The position numbers and the translations under genes are program-made. Of a DNA stretch of 64,000 nt, positions 1 to 9,980 are shown piece after piece. The stretch is from assembly GCF_016481275.1 (NCBI RefSeq), contig NZ_JAEMNW010000004.1, positions 124,001 through 188,000 of the forward strand, given 5' to 3'. The notes beneath the pieces were generated by a model that saw only the letters and a program-made list of their open reading frames with translations, made no database searches and was not told the origin of the DNA. Each line of letters opens with the position of its first letter. Position 1 is the first letter of the stretch. Origin of the DNA: Antrihabitans auranticaus (GTDB lineage Bacteria; Actinomycetota; Actinomycetes; Mycobacteriales; Mycobacteriaceae).

Positions 1-1
1 G

Positions 2-349
2 GCGGCCGGTGTCGACTTCGCGGTCCGAATGACCAAGGACGACTTCGTCGGCAAAGAGGCTCTGGAGAGGGCTGCGCCGCCCGCAAAGATCTTGCGCAGC
101 ATCGTGTTCGACGAACCGTCGGCAGTCGTGCTCGGCAAGGAACCGGTCTTCGTCGGCGGAGAGTGCGCAGGCTACGTCACCAGTGCCGGCTACTCCGCGA
201 CCATCGGCCGGAGCATCGCCTACGCGTGGTTGCCAGCAGCGACCGCGCCAGGAGACCCCGTCGAGGTCGACTATCGCGGCACCCGCTACACCGCCGCCGT
301 CCATGCGGAGCCCGTCGTGGACCCCGACATGTCCAGAATTCGGAGGTAG
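2..349 (+). CDS. GcvT-like aminomethyltransferase, C-terminal fragment
   Basis: The reading frame is already open at the window edge, so only the last 115 residues are seen. They match the C-terminal beta-barrel part of the GcvT / dimethylglycine-oxidase folate-binding family: a [10 protein letters not shown] segment, then [20 protein letters not shown], close to the family pattern G.vTSg.ySPtlg.sIA.a.v. Such proteins transfer a one-carbon unit from an N-methyl or aminomethyl group to tetrahydrofolate. The next gene is a sarcosine-oxidase-type flavoenzyme 4 bp downstream, so this copy probably serves betaine/dimethylglycine demethylation rather than the housekeeping glycine cleavage system. 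Whether it is a stand-alone GcvT or the tail of a larger dehydrogenase fusion cannot be told here. Confidence 0.8.
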   Translation, partial: AAGVDFAVRMTKDDFVGKEALERAAPPAKILRSIVFDEPSAVVLGKEPVFVGGECAGYVTSAGYSATIGRSIAYAWLPAATAPGDPVEVDYRGTRYTAAVHAEPVVDPDMSRIRR

Positions 350-353
350 CGAC

Positions 354-1502
354 ATGGCACATGCGACCTCCGGCTACGACGTCATCGTCATCGGGCTCGG
401 CGGAATGGGAAGCGCCGCTGCGTATCACCTCGCCGCGCGCGGTCAGCGCGTGCTGGGCCTGGAGAAGTTCACGCCTGCGCACGACAAGGGCTCGAGCCAC
501 GGTGGTTCTCGCATCATCCGGCAGTCCTATTTCGAGGACCCGGCATACGTTCCGCTGCTGCTCCGGTCCTACGAACTCTGGGAGAAACTGGCGCACGATG
601 CCGAGCGTGAGGTGTACCGCCTGACGGGCGGACTCTTCATCGGACCGCCGGACTGCCTCACGGTCGCGGGCAGCCTGCGCGCAAGCCGTGAATGGTCTTT
701 GGAGCACGAGGTTCTCGACGCCGGGGAACTGCGGCGGCGCTTCCCGAACTACACGCCGAACGACGGTGATCTCGCTGTCTACGAAGCCAAGGCCGGCTTC
801 GCACGGCCGGAGCTGACCGTGCAGGCGCACATCGACCTCGCCCTTCGCGCCGGTGCGACGTTGTCCTTCGGTGAGGAGGTGCTCGGCTGGAAGGAGACCG
901 GTACCGGCGTCACCGTCACGACGTCACGCGCTACCTATTCTGCTGGCCAGGTGGTGATCTGTCCCGGCGCGTGGGCGCCACAGTTGTTGGCGGAGTTCGG
1001 AATTCCGATCACCGTCGAACGTCAGGTGCTCTATTGGCTCGAGCCGGTCGGCGGTACGGCCGCGTTCGAAGGCCAGCCGATCTTCATCGACGAGAACGCT
1101 TCCGGGATGCAGATCTACGGGTTCCCCGCCATCGACGGACCTGCCGGCGGCGTCAAGGTCGCCTTCTTCCGCAAGGGCATCGAATGCACTCCGGAGACGA
1201 TCGACCGCGTCGTACACCCACACGAAATACAGGAAATGCGCGACCGGGTCGGTGAGCTGCTGCCCGCGCTCGACGGTCCGAGCGTTCATTCGGCAACCTG
1301 CATGTACTCGAACACCCCCGACCAGCACTTCGTCATCGCCCGCCACCCGGACTGCGCGAATGTGACTGTCGCGTGCGGATTCTCAGGACATGGCTTCAAG
1401 TTCGTCCCGGTTGTCGGAGAAATCCTCGCCGACCTCGCGACCGACGGGCGGACGAAGCACCCCATCAAGCTCTTCGATCCGCAAAGGCTGGTGACCGTGT
1501 GA
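354..1502 (+). CDS. Monomeric sarcosine oxidase / N-methyl amino acid oxidase family
   Basis: A 382-residue FAD enzyme of the MSOX/SolA family, the usual length for monomeric sarcosine oxidase. The N-terminal dinucleotide-binding motif is GLGGMG at residues 14-19, followed by the [10 protein letters not shown] segment typical of the family. Cys316 in [14 protein letters not shown] matches the cysteine that carries covalent FAD in MSOX (Cys315), and [15 protein letters not shown] near the C terminus is also characteristic. The expected reaction is oxidative N-demethylation of sarcosine or a related N-methyl amino acid to glycine, formaldehyde and peroxide. ATG at 354 is preceded by GGAGG at 342-346. 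The stop overlaps the GTG of the Rieske gene, so the two are translationally coupled. Confidence 0.87.
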   Translation: MAHATSGYDVIVIGLGGMGSAAAYHLAARGQRVLGLEKFTPAHDKGSSHGGSRIIRQSYFEDPAYVPLLLRSYELWEKLAHDAEREVYRLTGGLFIGPPDCLTVAGSLRASREWSLEHEVLDAGELRRRFPNYTPNDGDLAVYEAKAGFARPELTVQAHIDLALRAGATLSFGEEVLGWKETGTGVTVTTSRATYSAGQVVICPGAWAPQLLAEFGIPITVERQVLYWLEPVGGTAAFEGQPIFIDENASGMQIYGFPAIDGPAGGVKVAFFRKGIECTPETIDRVVHPHEIQEMRDRVGELLPALDGPSVHSATCMYSNTPDQHFVIARHPDCANVTVACGFSGHGFKFVPVVGEILADLATDGRTKHPIKLFDPQRLVTV

Positions 1503-2656
1503 CCGCGGCCGAACTGCCGCCCCTGACGGCACCCGCTCTGATCCCGACCCTTGGTGGCGAGTATTACTGCAGCGAAGAGATTTTCGCTGCAGAACAAGAA
1601 CACGTCTTCGAATCGATGTGGTTCTGTGCGGTGCGGACGAGTGATCTCGCGGAGCCGGGACAGTTCAAGAAGGTGCAGGTCGGGCGCGAGAGCGTGCTGA
1701 TCGTCCGGGGTAGGGACAAGGGGCTGCGCGCGTTTCTGAACATCTGCAGGCATCGGGGCGCGATGTTGTGTACCGAGTCCGAAGGTCAGGTACGCCGAAA
1801 CCTGCAGTGCCCGTACCACGCGTGGACCTACGGCCTGGACGGCAAGCTCGTCGCGGCACCGAACATGTCGACGCTCAAGGACGAGACAGGCGCGGACATC
1901 GACCGCGTCCGATATGGACTCGTGCCGGTCGCGTTGCGCGAGTGGCTCGGCTACGCCTGGGTGTGCTTGGCGGACCAGCAGCCCTCGTTCGAAGAAGAAG
2001 TCATCGGAGCGGTCACGCAGCGATTGGGCGACGCTGCGGTGATCGATCGCTACGAAATAGACGGTCTGCAGGTGGGCCGCCGCGTGGTCTACGACGTCGC
2101 GGCGAACTGGAAACTCATCGTCGAGAACTTCATGGAGTGCTACCACTGCGCGACCATCCACCCAGAACTCACCGAGGTCCTACCCGAGTTCGCGGACGGT
2201 CTCGCGGCTCAGTACTTCGTCGGCCACGGCGCCGAGTTCGGCTCGGAGATTGCCGGATTCACCGTCGACGGGAGGGCGGGGTTCGATCGTCTGCCCGGGG
2301 TCGGTGCCGATCAGGATCGCCGCTACTACGCGATCACCGTGCGGCCGACTGTCTTCGTGAATCTGGTCCCCGACCACATCATCTTCCACCGGATGTTCCC
2401 ACTCGGACCGGACCGGACAGTCGTCGAATGCGACTGGCTCTACACCTCCGATGTGGTCGCGCAGGGGCGCGACGTGTCCCGCTCGGTCGAGTTGTTCCAC
2501 CGCGTGAACCAACAAGATTTCGACGCATGTGAGCGAACACAACCGGCGATGTCCTCGCGGGCATACCGTAACGGGGGAGTACTCGTTCCCGCCGAACATC
2601 ACATCGCAGAGTTCCACGAGTGGTTGCTCGGCCGAATCGGCAACGCGAGGAGCTGA
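1499..2656 (+). CDS. Rieske non-heme iron oxygenase, glycine betaine demethylase-like
   Basis: A 385-residue alpha subunit of a Rieske oxygenase. The Rieske cluster ligands are Cys83/His85 (CRH) and Cys104/His107 (CPYH). The mononuclear iron site is visible in [16 protein letters not shown] with His216 and His221, matching the GbcA glycine betaine and carnitine oxygenase group. In this family the enzyme removes a methyl group as formaldehyde. With a choline dehydrogenase, an aldehyde dehydrogenase and a sarcosine oxidase around it, glycine betaine to dimethylglycine is the best guess. GTG at 1499 overlaps the preceding TGA by 4 bp and fits the conserved N terminus; the longer upstream frame is out of family. 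The partner reductase (GbcB type) is not in the window. Carnitine or a similar quaternary amine remains possible. Confidence 0.82.
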   Translation: MTAAELPPLTAPALIPTLGGEYYCSEEIFAAEQEHVFESMWFCAVRTSDLAEPGQFKKVQVGRESVLIVRGRDKGLRAFLNICRHRGAMLCTESEGQVRRNLQCPYHAWTYGLDGKLVAAPNMSTLKDETGADIDRVRYGLVPVALREWLGYAWVCLADQQPSFEEEVIGAVTQRLGDAAVIDRYEIDGLQVGRRVVYDVAANWKLIVENFMECYHCATIHPELTEVLPEFADGLAAQYFVGHGAEFGSEIAGFTVDGRAGFDRLPGVGADQDRRYYAITVRPTVFVNLVPDHIIFHRMFPLGPDRTVVECDWLYTSDVVAQGRDVSRSVELFHRVNQQDFDACERTQPAMSSRAYRNGGVLVPAEHHIAEFHEWLLGRIGNARS

Positions 2657-2657
2657 C

Positions 2658-4139
2658 ATGAACGGTGAGCCGGACCTGTTGGTCGGCGGTACCTGGAGCC
2701 ACGCCTCGGACGGCGGCACGAGGGAGATCATCAATCCAGCCGACGGCAGTGTCGCGGCGACCGTGGACGAGGCCACAGCCGACGATGCGCGCCGGGCAGT
2801 CTCCGCCGCCCGCACTACGTTCGACGCCGGAACGTGGCCGGCCACGCCGGTGGCCGAGCGTTCGGCGCTGCTGGCCCGCATCGTCGACCTGCTCGAGCGG
2901 GACAAGGAAGCGCTGGCGCGCGTCGAGACGCTGGACACCGGAAAGACCCTGGTGGAGAGCCGGATCGATATCGACGACATCATCTCGGTATTCCGGTTCT
3001 ACTCGCAGTTGGTCGGTGTCGAGGCCGACCGTCTGATCGACGTAGGGGATCCGACGGTGATCAGTCGGGTCGTGCGCGAGCCGATCGGCGTATGCGTCCT
3101 GATTGCGCCGTGGAACTACCCGCTGCTGCAGATGTCGTGGAAGATCGCGCCCGCATTGGCGGCCGGTTGCACCATGGTTGCCAAGCCGAGCGAGGTCACG
3201 CCGCTGAGCACCATCGCCTTCGTCCGTCTCGCCGAAGAGGCGGGTGTCCCCGACGGAGTGCTGAACCTGGTGCAGGGCAGCGGCGCCGTGCTCGGCGCCG
3301 CGCTCACCGACAATCCGGACGTCGACTTCATCTCGTTCACCGGAGGGCTCGCGACCGGCAGGACGATCGCAAAGGTCGCCGCCGAGCACGTGACGAAGGT
3401 GGCGGTCGAACTGGGCGGCAAGAATCCCCACATCGTGTTCGCGGATGCGGACTGGGAAAGCTCCGTCGATCAGGTGCTGACCGGCGTCTTCTTGCACTCC
3501 GGTCAGGTGTGCTCGGCGGGGACGCGGCTTATCGTCGAGGATTCCATCGCGGACGACTTCGTTGCCGAATTGGCGAATCGCGCAGAGAAGATCCGCGTGG
3601 GCAATGGGCTCGATCCGGCGAGCGAGACCGGTCCGCTCGTTTCCGAGCAGCATCGTGCCAAGGTGGAAGCCTTTGTCGAGCTGGGCATCTCGGAGGGTGC
3701 AAAGTTGGTTGCCGGTGGCACCCGGCCGAGCGATCCGGCGCTGGCGAGTGGCAGTTTCTATCGGCCCACTATCTTCGATCGCTGCGATCGATCGATGCGG
3801 ATCGTTGCGGAGGAGACCTTCGGGCCGATTCTGACGGTCGAGCGGTTCGAGACGGAAGCAGACGCGATCCGACTGGGCAACGACACCGAGTACGGCCTCG
3901 CAGCCGGGGTACGGACCTCTGACGCCGCGCGCGGCGAGCGGGTTGTGCGCGCGCTGCGGCACGGCACAGTGTGGCTCAACGACTTCGGCTACTACACCGC
4001 GGCAGCCGAGTGGGGTGGGTTCAAGAAGTCGGGCAACGGAAGGGAACTCGGGCCGACCGGGCTCGCGGAATACCAAGAGATCAAACACATCTGGCACAAC
4101 ACGGCGCCGAAGCCGGCCGGCTGGTTCAAAGGGGATTGA
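2658..4139 (+). CDS. betB: Betaine-aldehyde dehydrogenase-like aldehyde dehydrogenase
   Basis: A 493-residue NAD(P)-dependent aldehyde dehydrogenase of normal family length. The catalytic cysteine is Cys285 in SGQVCSAGTR, and the general-base glutamate is Glu251 in VELGGKNP. The segments APWNYPLLQ, KPSEVTPLS and EETFGPIL are family signatures. In this operon the likely substrate is betaine aldehyde produced by the GMC oxidoreductase two genes downstream, giving glycine betaine. ATG at 2658 lies one base after the Rieske stop, with GAGGAG at 2647-2652 as ribosome-binding site. The substrate is inferred from the neighbours; the sequence alone only establishes an aldehyde dehydrogenase. Confidence 0.83.
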   Translation: MNGEPDLLVGGTWSHASDGGTREIINPADGSVAATVDEATADDARRAVSAARTTFDAGTWPATPVAERSALLARIVDLLERDKEALARVETLDTGKTLVESRIDIDDIISVFRFYSQLVGVEADRLIDVGDPTVISRVVREPIGVCVLIAPWNYPLLQMSWKIAPALAAGCTMVAKPSEVTPLSTIAFVRLAEEAGVPDGVLNLVQGSGAVLGAALTDNPDVDFISFTGGLATGRTIAKVAAEHVTKVAVELGGKNPHIVFADADWESSVDQVLTGVFLHSGQVCSAGTRLIVEDSIADDFVAELANRAEKIRVGNGLDPASETGPLVSEQHRAKVEAFVELGISEGAKLVAGGTRPSDPALASGSFYRPTIFDRCDRSMRIVAEETFGPILTVERFETEADAIRLGNDTEYGLAAGVRTSDAARGERVVRALRHGTVWLNDFGYYTAAAEWGGFKKSGNGRELGPTGLAEYQEIKHIWHNTAPKPAGWFKGD

Positions 4140-4204
4140 TTCTTCGTTTCGAGTTCGGTCGGAACATCCAGTCCCGGCCCTCACCGCGAAAGAGGCACGG
4201 CAAC

Positions 4205-5749
4205 ATGGTAGTTACGGAACAGGGCCTGTCCGGCGACAATGGGATGGAGGATTTCGGCTACAAGGAATCCCTCGACCGCAGCATCGGCAAGTTCGCGAGC
4301 TTCGCTGCAGGCGTCAGCTATATCTCCATCCTCACCGGCACCTTCCAGCTCTTCTACATCGGATTCGGCAACGCCGGCCCAGCCTACTTGTGGTCGTGGC
4401 CAATGGTTTTCGTCGGCCAGATGGCGGTTGCCCTCTGCTTCATGGAGCTCGCCGCAAAGTATCCGGTCGCCGGCGCCGTCTACAACTGGTCGAAGATCCT
4501 CGGTAGCAAGATCGTCGGCTGGTCCTCCGGCTGGCTCATGCTGACCGCGTCGATAGTCACGTTGTCCGCCGTGGTGCTCGCGCTGCAGCTCAACCTGCCC
4601 CGACTCTGGAGTGGGTTCCAGATCATCGGTGACGGATCGGGTGCGAAAGACTTTGCTGCCAACGCCGTGTTGCTCGGCGCGCTCATGATCGTCTTCACCA
4701 CGACGATCAACGCGCTCGGTGTCCGGCTGATGGCGCGGATCAACAGCGCAGGTGTGTTCATCGAATTGATTGCAGCAGTGATGATTGCGATCATTCTGGC
4801 GATCAACATCGATCGCGGTCCGGACGTCTTCTTCAGCACCAACGGATATGGCGCGGGGGAGAGCGGCGGCTACCTGGGCGCGTTCCTGATCGCGTCCCTC
4901 GCCTCCGGCTACGTGATGTACGGGTTCGATACAGCAAGCTCGTTGGGGGAGGAAACCGTCGAACCGCGGCGCACGGCACCGAAGGCGATCCTGCGGGCGA
5001 TCTTGGCGTCGTTCGTCATCGGCGGAGCGATTCTCGTCTTCGCGATCATGGCCGCGCCCGACCTCAGTGACCCGCAACTCGGGGAAGCCAGCGGCAGTCT
5101 GCAATACATCGTCGAAGCAGTGATGTGGGGACCGCTCGGCGATATCTTCCTGATCTGCATCGTGGTTGCGGTGACCGTCTGCTCGCTCGCAGTCCACACC
5201 GCAGCGATCCGGTTGACCTTCGCGATGGCGCGTGACAACGCACTTCCGTTCGGCGAGAAGCTCGCTCGTGTCCACCCCAAGACGCAGACACCGATCGTGC
5301 CTGCTGTCGTGATCGGCGTTTTGGCCGTGCTGATCCTGGTCGTCAACGTCGGCCAGCCGAACATCTTCACGGTGCTGACATCGATCGCGATCATCATGAT
5401 CTACCTGGCCTACCTGATGGTCACCGGTCCGCTGTTGGTGAAGCGGTTCAAAGGCCAGTGGCCGCCGAAGGATCTGAAGGCAGGCGGCTATTTCACAATG
5501 GGCAGGTGGGGGATGTTCGTCAATATCGTCGCCGTCCTGTGGGGCGCAGGAATGGCTCTGAACCTCGCGTGGCCGCGCGAGGCGATCTACGGAACGCCCT
5601 GGTACAACACCTGGGGCGCGTTCGTCTACATCGGTGGCATTCTCGGTGTCGGTCTGCTTTGGTACGGCGTGAAGGGCCGCCACCATATCGGCACGCTCGC
5701 GTCACACGCGGCAGCGCCGAAAGCGGGCGCGGAGGTCGCCGATGTCTGA
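4205..5749 (+). CDS. APC-family amino acid/amine permease
   Basis: A 514-residue integral membrane protein with about 12 hydrophobic segments and the APC superfamily pattern: a first helix around GVSYISILTG, FMELAAKYPVAGAVYNWSKI after helix 2, and SGYVMYGFDTASSLGEETV, which resembles the consensus of ethanolamine, choline and GABA permeases. It probably imports the organic amine degraded by the surrounding genes (choline, betaine or a relative). ATG at 4205 has an AAAGAGG-like site upstream; a second ATG at 4244 would shorten it by 13 residues. The last 8 bp overlap the start of the choline dehydrogenase gene, so both are on one transcript. The substrate is inferred from context. Confidence 0.82.
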   Translation: MVVTEQGLSGDNGMEDFGYKESLDRSIGKFASFAAGVSYISILTGTFQLFYIGFGNAGPAYLWSWPMVFVGQMAVALCFMELAAKYPVAGAVYNWSKILGSKIVGWSSGWLMLTASIVTLSAVVLALQLNLPRLWSGFQIIGDGSGAKDFAANAVLLGALMIVFTTTINALGVRLMARINSAGVFIELIAAVMIAIILAINIDRGPDVFFSTNGYGAGESGGYLGAFLIASLASGYVMYGFDTASSLGEETVEPRRTAPKAILRAILASFVIGGAILVFAIMAAPDLSDPQLGEASGSLQYIVEAVMWGPLGDIFLICIVVAVTVCSLAVHTAAIRLTFAMARDNALPFGEKLARVHPKTQTPIVPAVVIGVLAVLILVVNVGQPNIFTVLTSIAIIMIYLAYLMVTGPLLVKRFKGQWPPKDLKAGGYFTMGRWGMFVNIVAVLWGAGMALNLAWPREAIYGTPWYNTWGAFVYIGGILGVGLLWYGVKGRHHIGTLASHAAAPKAGAEVADV

Positions 5750-7298
5750 CACCGTTTTCGACTACGTGATCGCCGGCGGCGGTACTGCCGGATGCGTGCT
5801 CGCCGCGCGCCTCAGCGAGGACCCGGATGTGACCGTCTGCCTCGTCGAAGCGGGCCCGTCCGACGTCGGAGACCGCAGCATTCTCGAACTCGCACAGTGG
5901 ATGCACCTGCTCGACTCCGGTTACGACTGGGACTACCCGATCGAACCGCAGGAACGCGGCAACAGCTTCATGCGCCACGCCAGGGCGAAAGTGCTCGGCG
6001 GCTGTTCGTCGCACAACTCGTGCATCGCGTTCTGGCCGCCCGCGGAGGGCTTGGACGACTGGGCCGCCATGGGTGCAAAGGGCTGGAACGCGACAGACGT
6101 GCTGCCCTACGTCACGCGGCTCGAGAACAACGATGCGCCGGGTGACCAGCACGGTCACAGCGGTCCGGTGCGGCTGCGTGACATCCCGCCCAACGACCCC
6201 TGTGGCGCGGCGGTCCTCGAAGCCGCTGCGGCGGTTGGGCTGCCGACCGTTGCGTTCAACCGTGGCGAGACAGTTCGCAACGGCGCCGGCTGGTTCCAGA
6301 TCAATGCGAGCGAAGACGGCAATCGAATGTCGACGTCGCATGCCTACCTGCATCCGATTCTGGGCAAGCGGCCCAATCTCGAGGTGCGTACGGGGTGCTG
6401 GGTCAGCGAGATCTTGTTCGACGATGCATTGGGCGCCACCGGAGTTCGCTATCAGCGGCCCGACCTCACGGGCTACGACACTGTGTCCGCGAAACGGGAA
6501 GTGATCGTCACGGCGGGTGCAATCGATACGCCGAAGTTGTTGATGCTTTCGGGAATCGGTCCCGCCGAGCACTTGCGCGAGATCGGCGTGGCTGTGCGAG
6601 TCGACTCGCCCGGTGTCGGGTCGAACCTCGACGACCACGTCGAAGGTCTCGTGTTCTGGGAAGCCGCGAAGCCGATGGTCACGACGTCGACGCAGTGGTG
6701 GGAGATCGGGCTTTTCACCACGATCGACGAGTCGCAGAACCAGCCGGACCTGATGATGCACTACGGCAGCGTGCCCTTCGACATGAACACGCTGCGCCGG
6801 GGCTACCCGACGACCGACAATGGTTTCTGCTTGACGCCCAACGTCACTCAGGGGCTGTCGCGCGGTACGGTCCGGCTCCGCAGCCTGGATTACCGGGACC
6901 GGCCGAAGGTCGATCCGCGCTACTTCACGGATCCCGACGGGCACGACGAACGGATCATGCTGGCCGGAATTCGGTTGGCGCGCAAGATCGCCGATCAAGC
7001 CCCGCTTCGCGAGTGGATCGCCCGCGAGCTGGCTCCGGGGCCCGACGCAACTACCGACGACGAACTGCTGGCCTACATCCATGCCACGCACAACACCGTC
7101 TATCACCCCGCGGCGACTGCCCGGATGGGAGCGATCGACGATCCGATGGCGGTGCTCGACCCCGAGTTGCGGGTGAAGGGCGTGTCCCGACTTCGCGTAG
7201 TCGACGCGTCGGCTATGCCGAAACTGCCTGCGGTGAACCCGAATATTACTGTTATGACCATGGCAGAGAAGTGCGCGGATCTCATCCGAACGACGTGA
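5742..7298 (+). CDS. betA: GMC oxidoreductase, choline dehydrogenase-like
   Basis: A 518-residue FAD-dependent glucose-methanol-choline oxidoreductase. The N-terminal Rossmann motif is GGGTAG at residues 12-17 followed by the ARLSED helix; GGCSSHNSCI corresponds to the GMC signature 1 region and GAIDTPKLLMLSGIGP to signature 2. The active-site pair is probably His455 (HPAATARMG) and Asn499 (NPNIT). It is expected to oxidise choline to betaine aldehyde, which the linked aldehyde dehydrogenase would take further. The start overlaps the permease gene by 8 bp. A different alcohol substrate is possible, but the Rieske, aldehyde dehydrogenase and sarcosine oxidase neighbours favour choline. Confidence 0.84.
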   Translation: MSDTVFDYVIAGGGTAGCVLAARLSEDPDVTVCLVEAGPSDVGDRSILELAQWMHLLDSGYDWDYPIEPQERGNSFMRHARAKVLGGCSSHNSCIAFWPPAEGLDDWAAMGAKGWNATDVLPYVTRLENNDAPGDQHGHSGPVRLRDIPPNDPCGAAVLEAAAAVGLPTVAFNRGETVRNGAGWFQINASEDGNRMSTSHAYLHPILGKRPNLEVRTGCWVSEILFDDALGATGVRYQRPDLTGYDTVSAKREVIVTAGAIDTPKLLMLSGIGPAEHLREIGVAVRVDSPGVGSNLDDHVEGLVFWEAAKPMVTTSTQWWEIGLFTTIDESQNQPDLMMHYGSVPFDMNTLRRGYPTTDNGFCLTPNVTQGLSRGTVRLRSLDYRDRPKVDPRYFTDPDGHDERIMLAGIRLARKIADQAPLREWIARELAPGPDATTDDELLAYIHATHNTVYHPAATARMGAIDDPMAVLDPELRVKGVSRLRVVDASAMPKLPAVNPNITVMTMAEKCADLIRTT

Positions 7299-7305
7299 GA
7301 CGAAA

Positions 7306-9138
7306 GTGCCGACCGAGGCCGGACTAGCGGCCTTTCTGGGCGACCACGCCCCGTTCCAGACGATGTCCCGCCGCGAGCTCGAGGAGCTCGCGGCGGAGTC
7401 GTCGGTGCAAGAGTTTCCTGCCGGCGCAATGGTCATGGACTATGCCGTGCAGGTGCCCGACGACATCTGGATGGTCTGTACAGGGCACGTCAGCCTGCAG
7501 GCGAGCGCCGACGGGTCCGCGATCGACACTGTCGAATCGGGCGGAATCTTCGGTTACGTTCCACTACTCACCGGTAGCGGTGCGGACTTTTCAGCCCGGA
7601 CGACCGAACCGAGCACGCTGATCCGATTGCCGGGCGCGCAGGTCCGTGCGCAGTTCGCCAAGCCTGCCGGTCTTGCGTTCCTCGCCTCGTCGGCATGGAA
7701 CACGGTGTCCGGGAATCGAACTCCGATGGCACCGGTGTCGGACAGCCGGCCGGTCGGCGAGCTGGTGCACGGTGCGGTGGTCTTCGCGATCCCCGACACG
7801 AGCGTGCGCGACGCCGTCGTGCAGATGACCGAGCATCGTGTGTCGTACGTGCTGATCTCGCTGCCGCGCGGCGAACTGGGTATCTTCACCGACCGCGATC
7901 TGCGGTCACGCGTCGTCGCTGCGGGCCTGCCGGTGACCGTACCGGTCGCGCAGGTGATGAGTGCGCCCGCTCGGACCGTCACCGCCGATCTGACCGCCGA
8001 GACGGTATTGATGGACATGCTCGAATGCGGGCTCCGGCACATGCCGGTTCTCACGCAACGCGGCGAGGTGATCGGTGTCCTCGAAGACGCAGACCTGCTC
8101 GCCGCCTCGGCGCGGCAAAGTTTCGTACTCCGCCGCTCGATCGGCGCAGCGAAGGATGCGACCGAGTTGCAGCGCGTCGCGCGGGAAATCACCGGCACCG
8201 CAGTCGATCTGTTCCGTAACGGCACGAAAGCAACTGCGACGAGCGCCATTCTGTCGGTCGTCATCGACACCGTGGTCCGCAGGGCGCTAGAGATTGCACT
8301 CGCAGAGACCGACAATGCGCCGACGGAGGGATTCGCGTGGCTGACGCTCGGTAGCGTCGCTCGCCGCGAGGCGATGCCCTCGTCGGACGTGGACAGTGCG
8401 CTCTCGTGGATAGATGAACTCTCCTCTGCCGGTGGCCGATTGCGCGAACTCGCGAAGCGTGTGCACGCGATTCTCGACGCGAGCGGGTTACCGGCGGACA
8501 GCAACGGTGCGGTCGCCTCAAAGCCGAAGTTCGCCCGCTCTCAATCGGAATGGGCGAAGGCGGCCGAGGGTTGGCTCGGCGACCCACTGCACGATCGCGG
8601 GCTGATCATGTCGTCCCTGCTGATTGACGGACGCGTCGTGTGGGGTGACGCAGCGTGGCAAACGGTGCCCACCGCATACCGGCGCATTCGTTCGGAGCAC
8701 CCCAATACGCTTCGTTTGCAGCTGCTCGATGCACTGTCGGGACGGGTGCGGACGCGTTCGCTGCGTGATGTTCTGTCACGGCGCGGCGGAACGTTCGACC
8801 TGAAGAATCACGCGCTGACGCCGATCGTCAACCTCGCCCGCTGGGGCGGACTGACCGCAGGAGTGGCGTCCGCGTCTACCCCGGTCCGGCTCGCGGCAGC
8901 CGCCGGCACAGGTGCGCTGAGTGATCGAGACGCGACGATTCTCGGTGAGGTTTTCACGATGCTCCAGCGCTTGCGCATGGCGCATCAGGTCGAGCAGCTG
9001 TCGGGCGGCCACAGCCCTGGCGACATCATCCTGATGTCCGAACTTTCGGCCCTGAATCGCAGTCTGCTCAACGACGCGTTGCGCGAGATCGTGGCTGTTC
9101 AGCGCCGTGTCGGGGACCTGGGGATGCCGACCGCCTAG
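7306..9138 (+). CDS. cNMP-binding / CBS-pair / DUF294 nucleotidyltransferase-like protein
   Basis: A 610-residue multidomain protein. Residues about 10-125 look like a cyclic-nucleotide-binding (Crp-type) sensor fold. Residues about 150-265 are a CBS pair, with VMSAPARTVTADLTAETVLMDM and GVLEDADLL. Residues about 290-600 are a DUF294 putative nucleotidyltransferase (GlnD-like), with GSVARREAMPSSDVDSALSW carrying the Gly-Ser and Asp-x-Asp pattern. It resembles proteins often found beside acetate or carboxylate transporters. GTG at 7306 lies 7 bp after the dehydrogenase stop, so it is part of the operon. It may sense an energy-charge nucleotide and modify or control the permease or an enzyme; the target is unknown. 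Confidence 0.78.
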   Translation: MPTEAGLAAFLGDHAPFQTMSRRELEELAAESSVQEFPAGAMVMDYAVQVPDDIWMVCTGHVSLQASADGSAIDTVESGGIFGYVPLLTGSGADFSARTTEPSTLIRLPGAQVRAQFAKPAGLAFLASSAWNTVSGNRTPMAPVSDSRPVGELVHGAVVFAIPDTSVRDAVVQMTEHRVSYVLISLPRGELGIFTDRDLRSRVVAAGLPVTVPVAQVMSAPARTVTADLTAETVLMDMLECGLRHMPVLTQRGEVIGVLEDADLLAASARQSFVLRRSIGAAKDATELQRVAREITGTAVDLFRNGTKATATSAILSVVIDTVVRRALEIALAETDNAPTEGFAWLTLGSVARREAMPSSDVDSALSWIDELSSAGGRLRELAKRVHAILDASGLPADSNGAVASKPKFARSQSEWAKAAEGWLGDPLHDRGLIMSSLLIDGRVVWGDAAWQTVPTAYRRIRSEHPNTLRLQLLDALSGRVRTRSLRDVLSRRGGTFDLKNHALTPIVNLARWGGLTAGVASASTPVRLAAAAGTGALSDRDATILGEVFTMLQRLRMAHQVEQLSGGHSPGDIILMSELSALNRSLLNDALREIVAVQRRVGDLGMPTA

Positions 9139-9151
9139 ACTGGTGTTCGAT

Positions 9152-9937
9152 ATGGCCAAACAGGACAACGAAGACAGCGGCCGGACTGCGGCGGTGCAGT
9201 CGGTCGACCGTGCGTTACTCGTCATGGAAATCCTCGCGAAGCTCGGGCAGGCCGGTGTTACCGAGATCGCCGCCGAGCTCGGCGTCCACAAGTCGACGGT
9301 CTCGCGTCTGATCGCCGTCCTCGAGTCCCGCGGTTACGTCGAGCAGCTTTCCGATCGTGGCAAGTATCGGCTCGGCTTCTCGATTGTCAGGCTTGCCGGC
9401 TCCACGAGTGCGCAGCTCGATCTGGCGAAACAGAGCCAGAGCGCATGCGACGCCCTGGCAGCGGAAGCGGGGGAGACGACCAACCTTGCGATCCTCGACG
9501 ATACGCGCGCAATCAACATCGTCGAGGCATCCGGTGCGGGCGAGATCTCGTTGCGCTCGTGGGTGGGACAGAGCTGCCCTGCGCATGCGACGTCGAGCGG
9601 CAAGGTGCTGCTGTCCGGCCTGGACCCGCGTGAGGTCCGCAAGCGCCTCGGAACAAAACTCGAAGCCTTTACCGACAACACCGTCAACCGCATCGTCGAC
9701 CTGGATGTCGAGCTCGCCCAGGTTCGTGAGATCGGCTGGGCAAGCGTGCGTGAGGAGTTGGAGATCGGCCTGAACGCAGTTGCGGCGCCGGTGCGCGACA
9801 GCACGGGCGCGGTCGTTGCGGCGCTGAGTGTTTCGGGACCGGCGTACCGCCTCGGTGTCGACCGCTTCGAGTCGGTCGCAAAAATCGCCATCGCGAGCGC
9901 GGACGACATCAGCCGCCGCCTTGGCTATATCGGCTGA
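9152..9937 (+). CDS. IclR-family transcriptional regulator
   Basis: A 261-residue IclR-type regulator. The N-terminal winged helix (about residues 12-75) contains SVDRALLVMEILA and VTEIAAELGVHKSTVSRLIAVLESRGYVE. The C-terminal effector-binding domain (about 80-255) has WVGQSCPAHATSSGKVLLSG and IGWASVREELEIGLNAVAAPV. The last gene of the catabolic run, 13 bp after the DUF294 gene, it probably controls the betaine operon in response to an intermediate. ATG at 9152 is used; an in-frame GTG at 9143 would add three residues. No operator could be assigned from one copy. Confidence 0.9.
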   Translation: MAKQDNEDSGRTAAVQSVDRALLVMEILAKLGQAGVTEIAAELGVHKSTVSRLIAVLESRGYVEQLSDRGKYRLGFSIVRLAGSTSAQLDLAKQSQSACDALAAEAGETTNLAILDDTRAINIVEASGAGEISLRSWVGQSCPAHATSSGKVLLSGLDPREVRKRLGTKLEAFTDNTVNRIVDLDVELAQVREIGWASVREELEIGLNAVAAPVRDSTGAVVAALSVSGPAYRLGVDRFESVAKIAIASADDISRRLGYIG

Positions 9938-9980
9938 TCAACGGTTCGGCTCGGCTGGGGTCGCTGGGCTTCGCCCCCCG

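Noticed and set aside
5520-7436. 638-codon minus-strand frame opposite the choline dehydrogenase gene
   Set aside because: The plus strand encodes a full GMC oxidoreductase; the opposite frame is an Arg-rich shadow.
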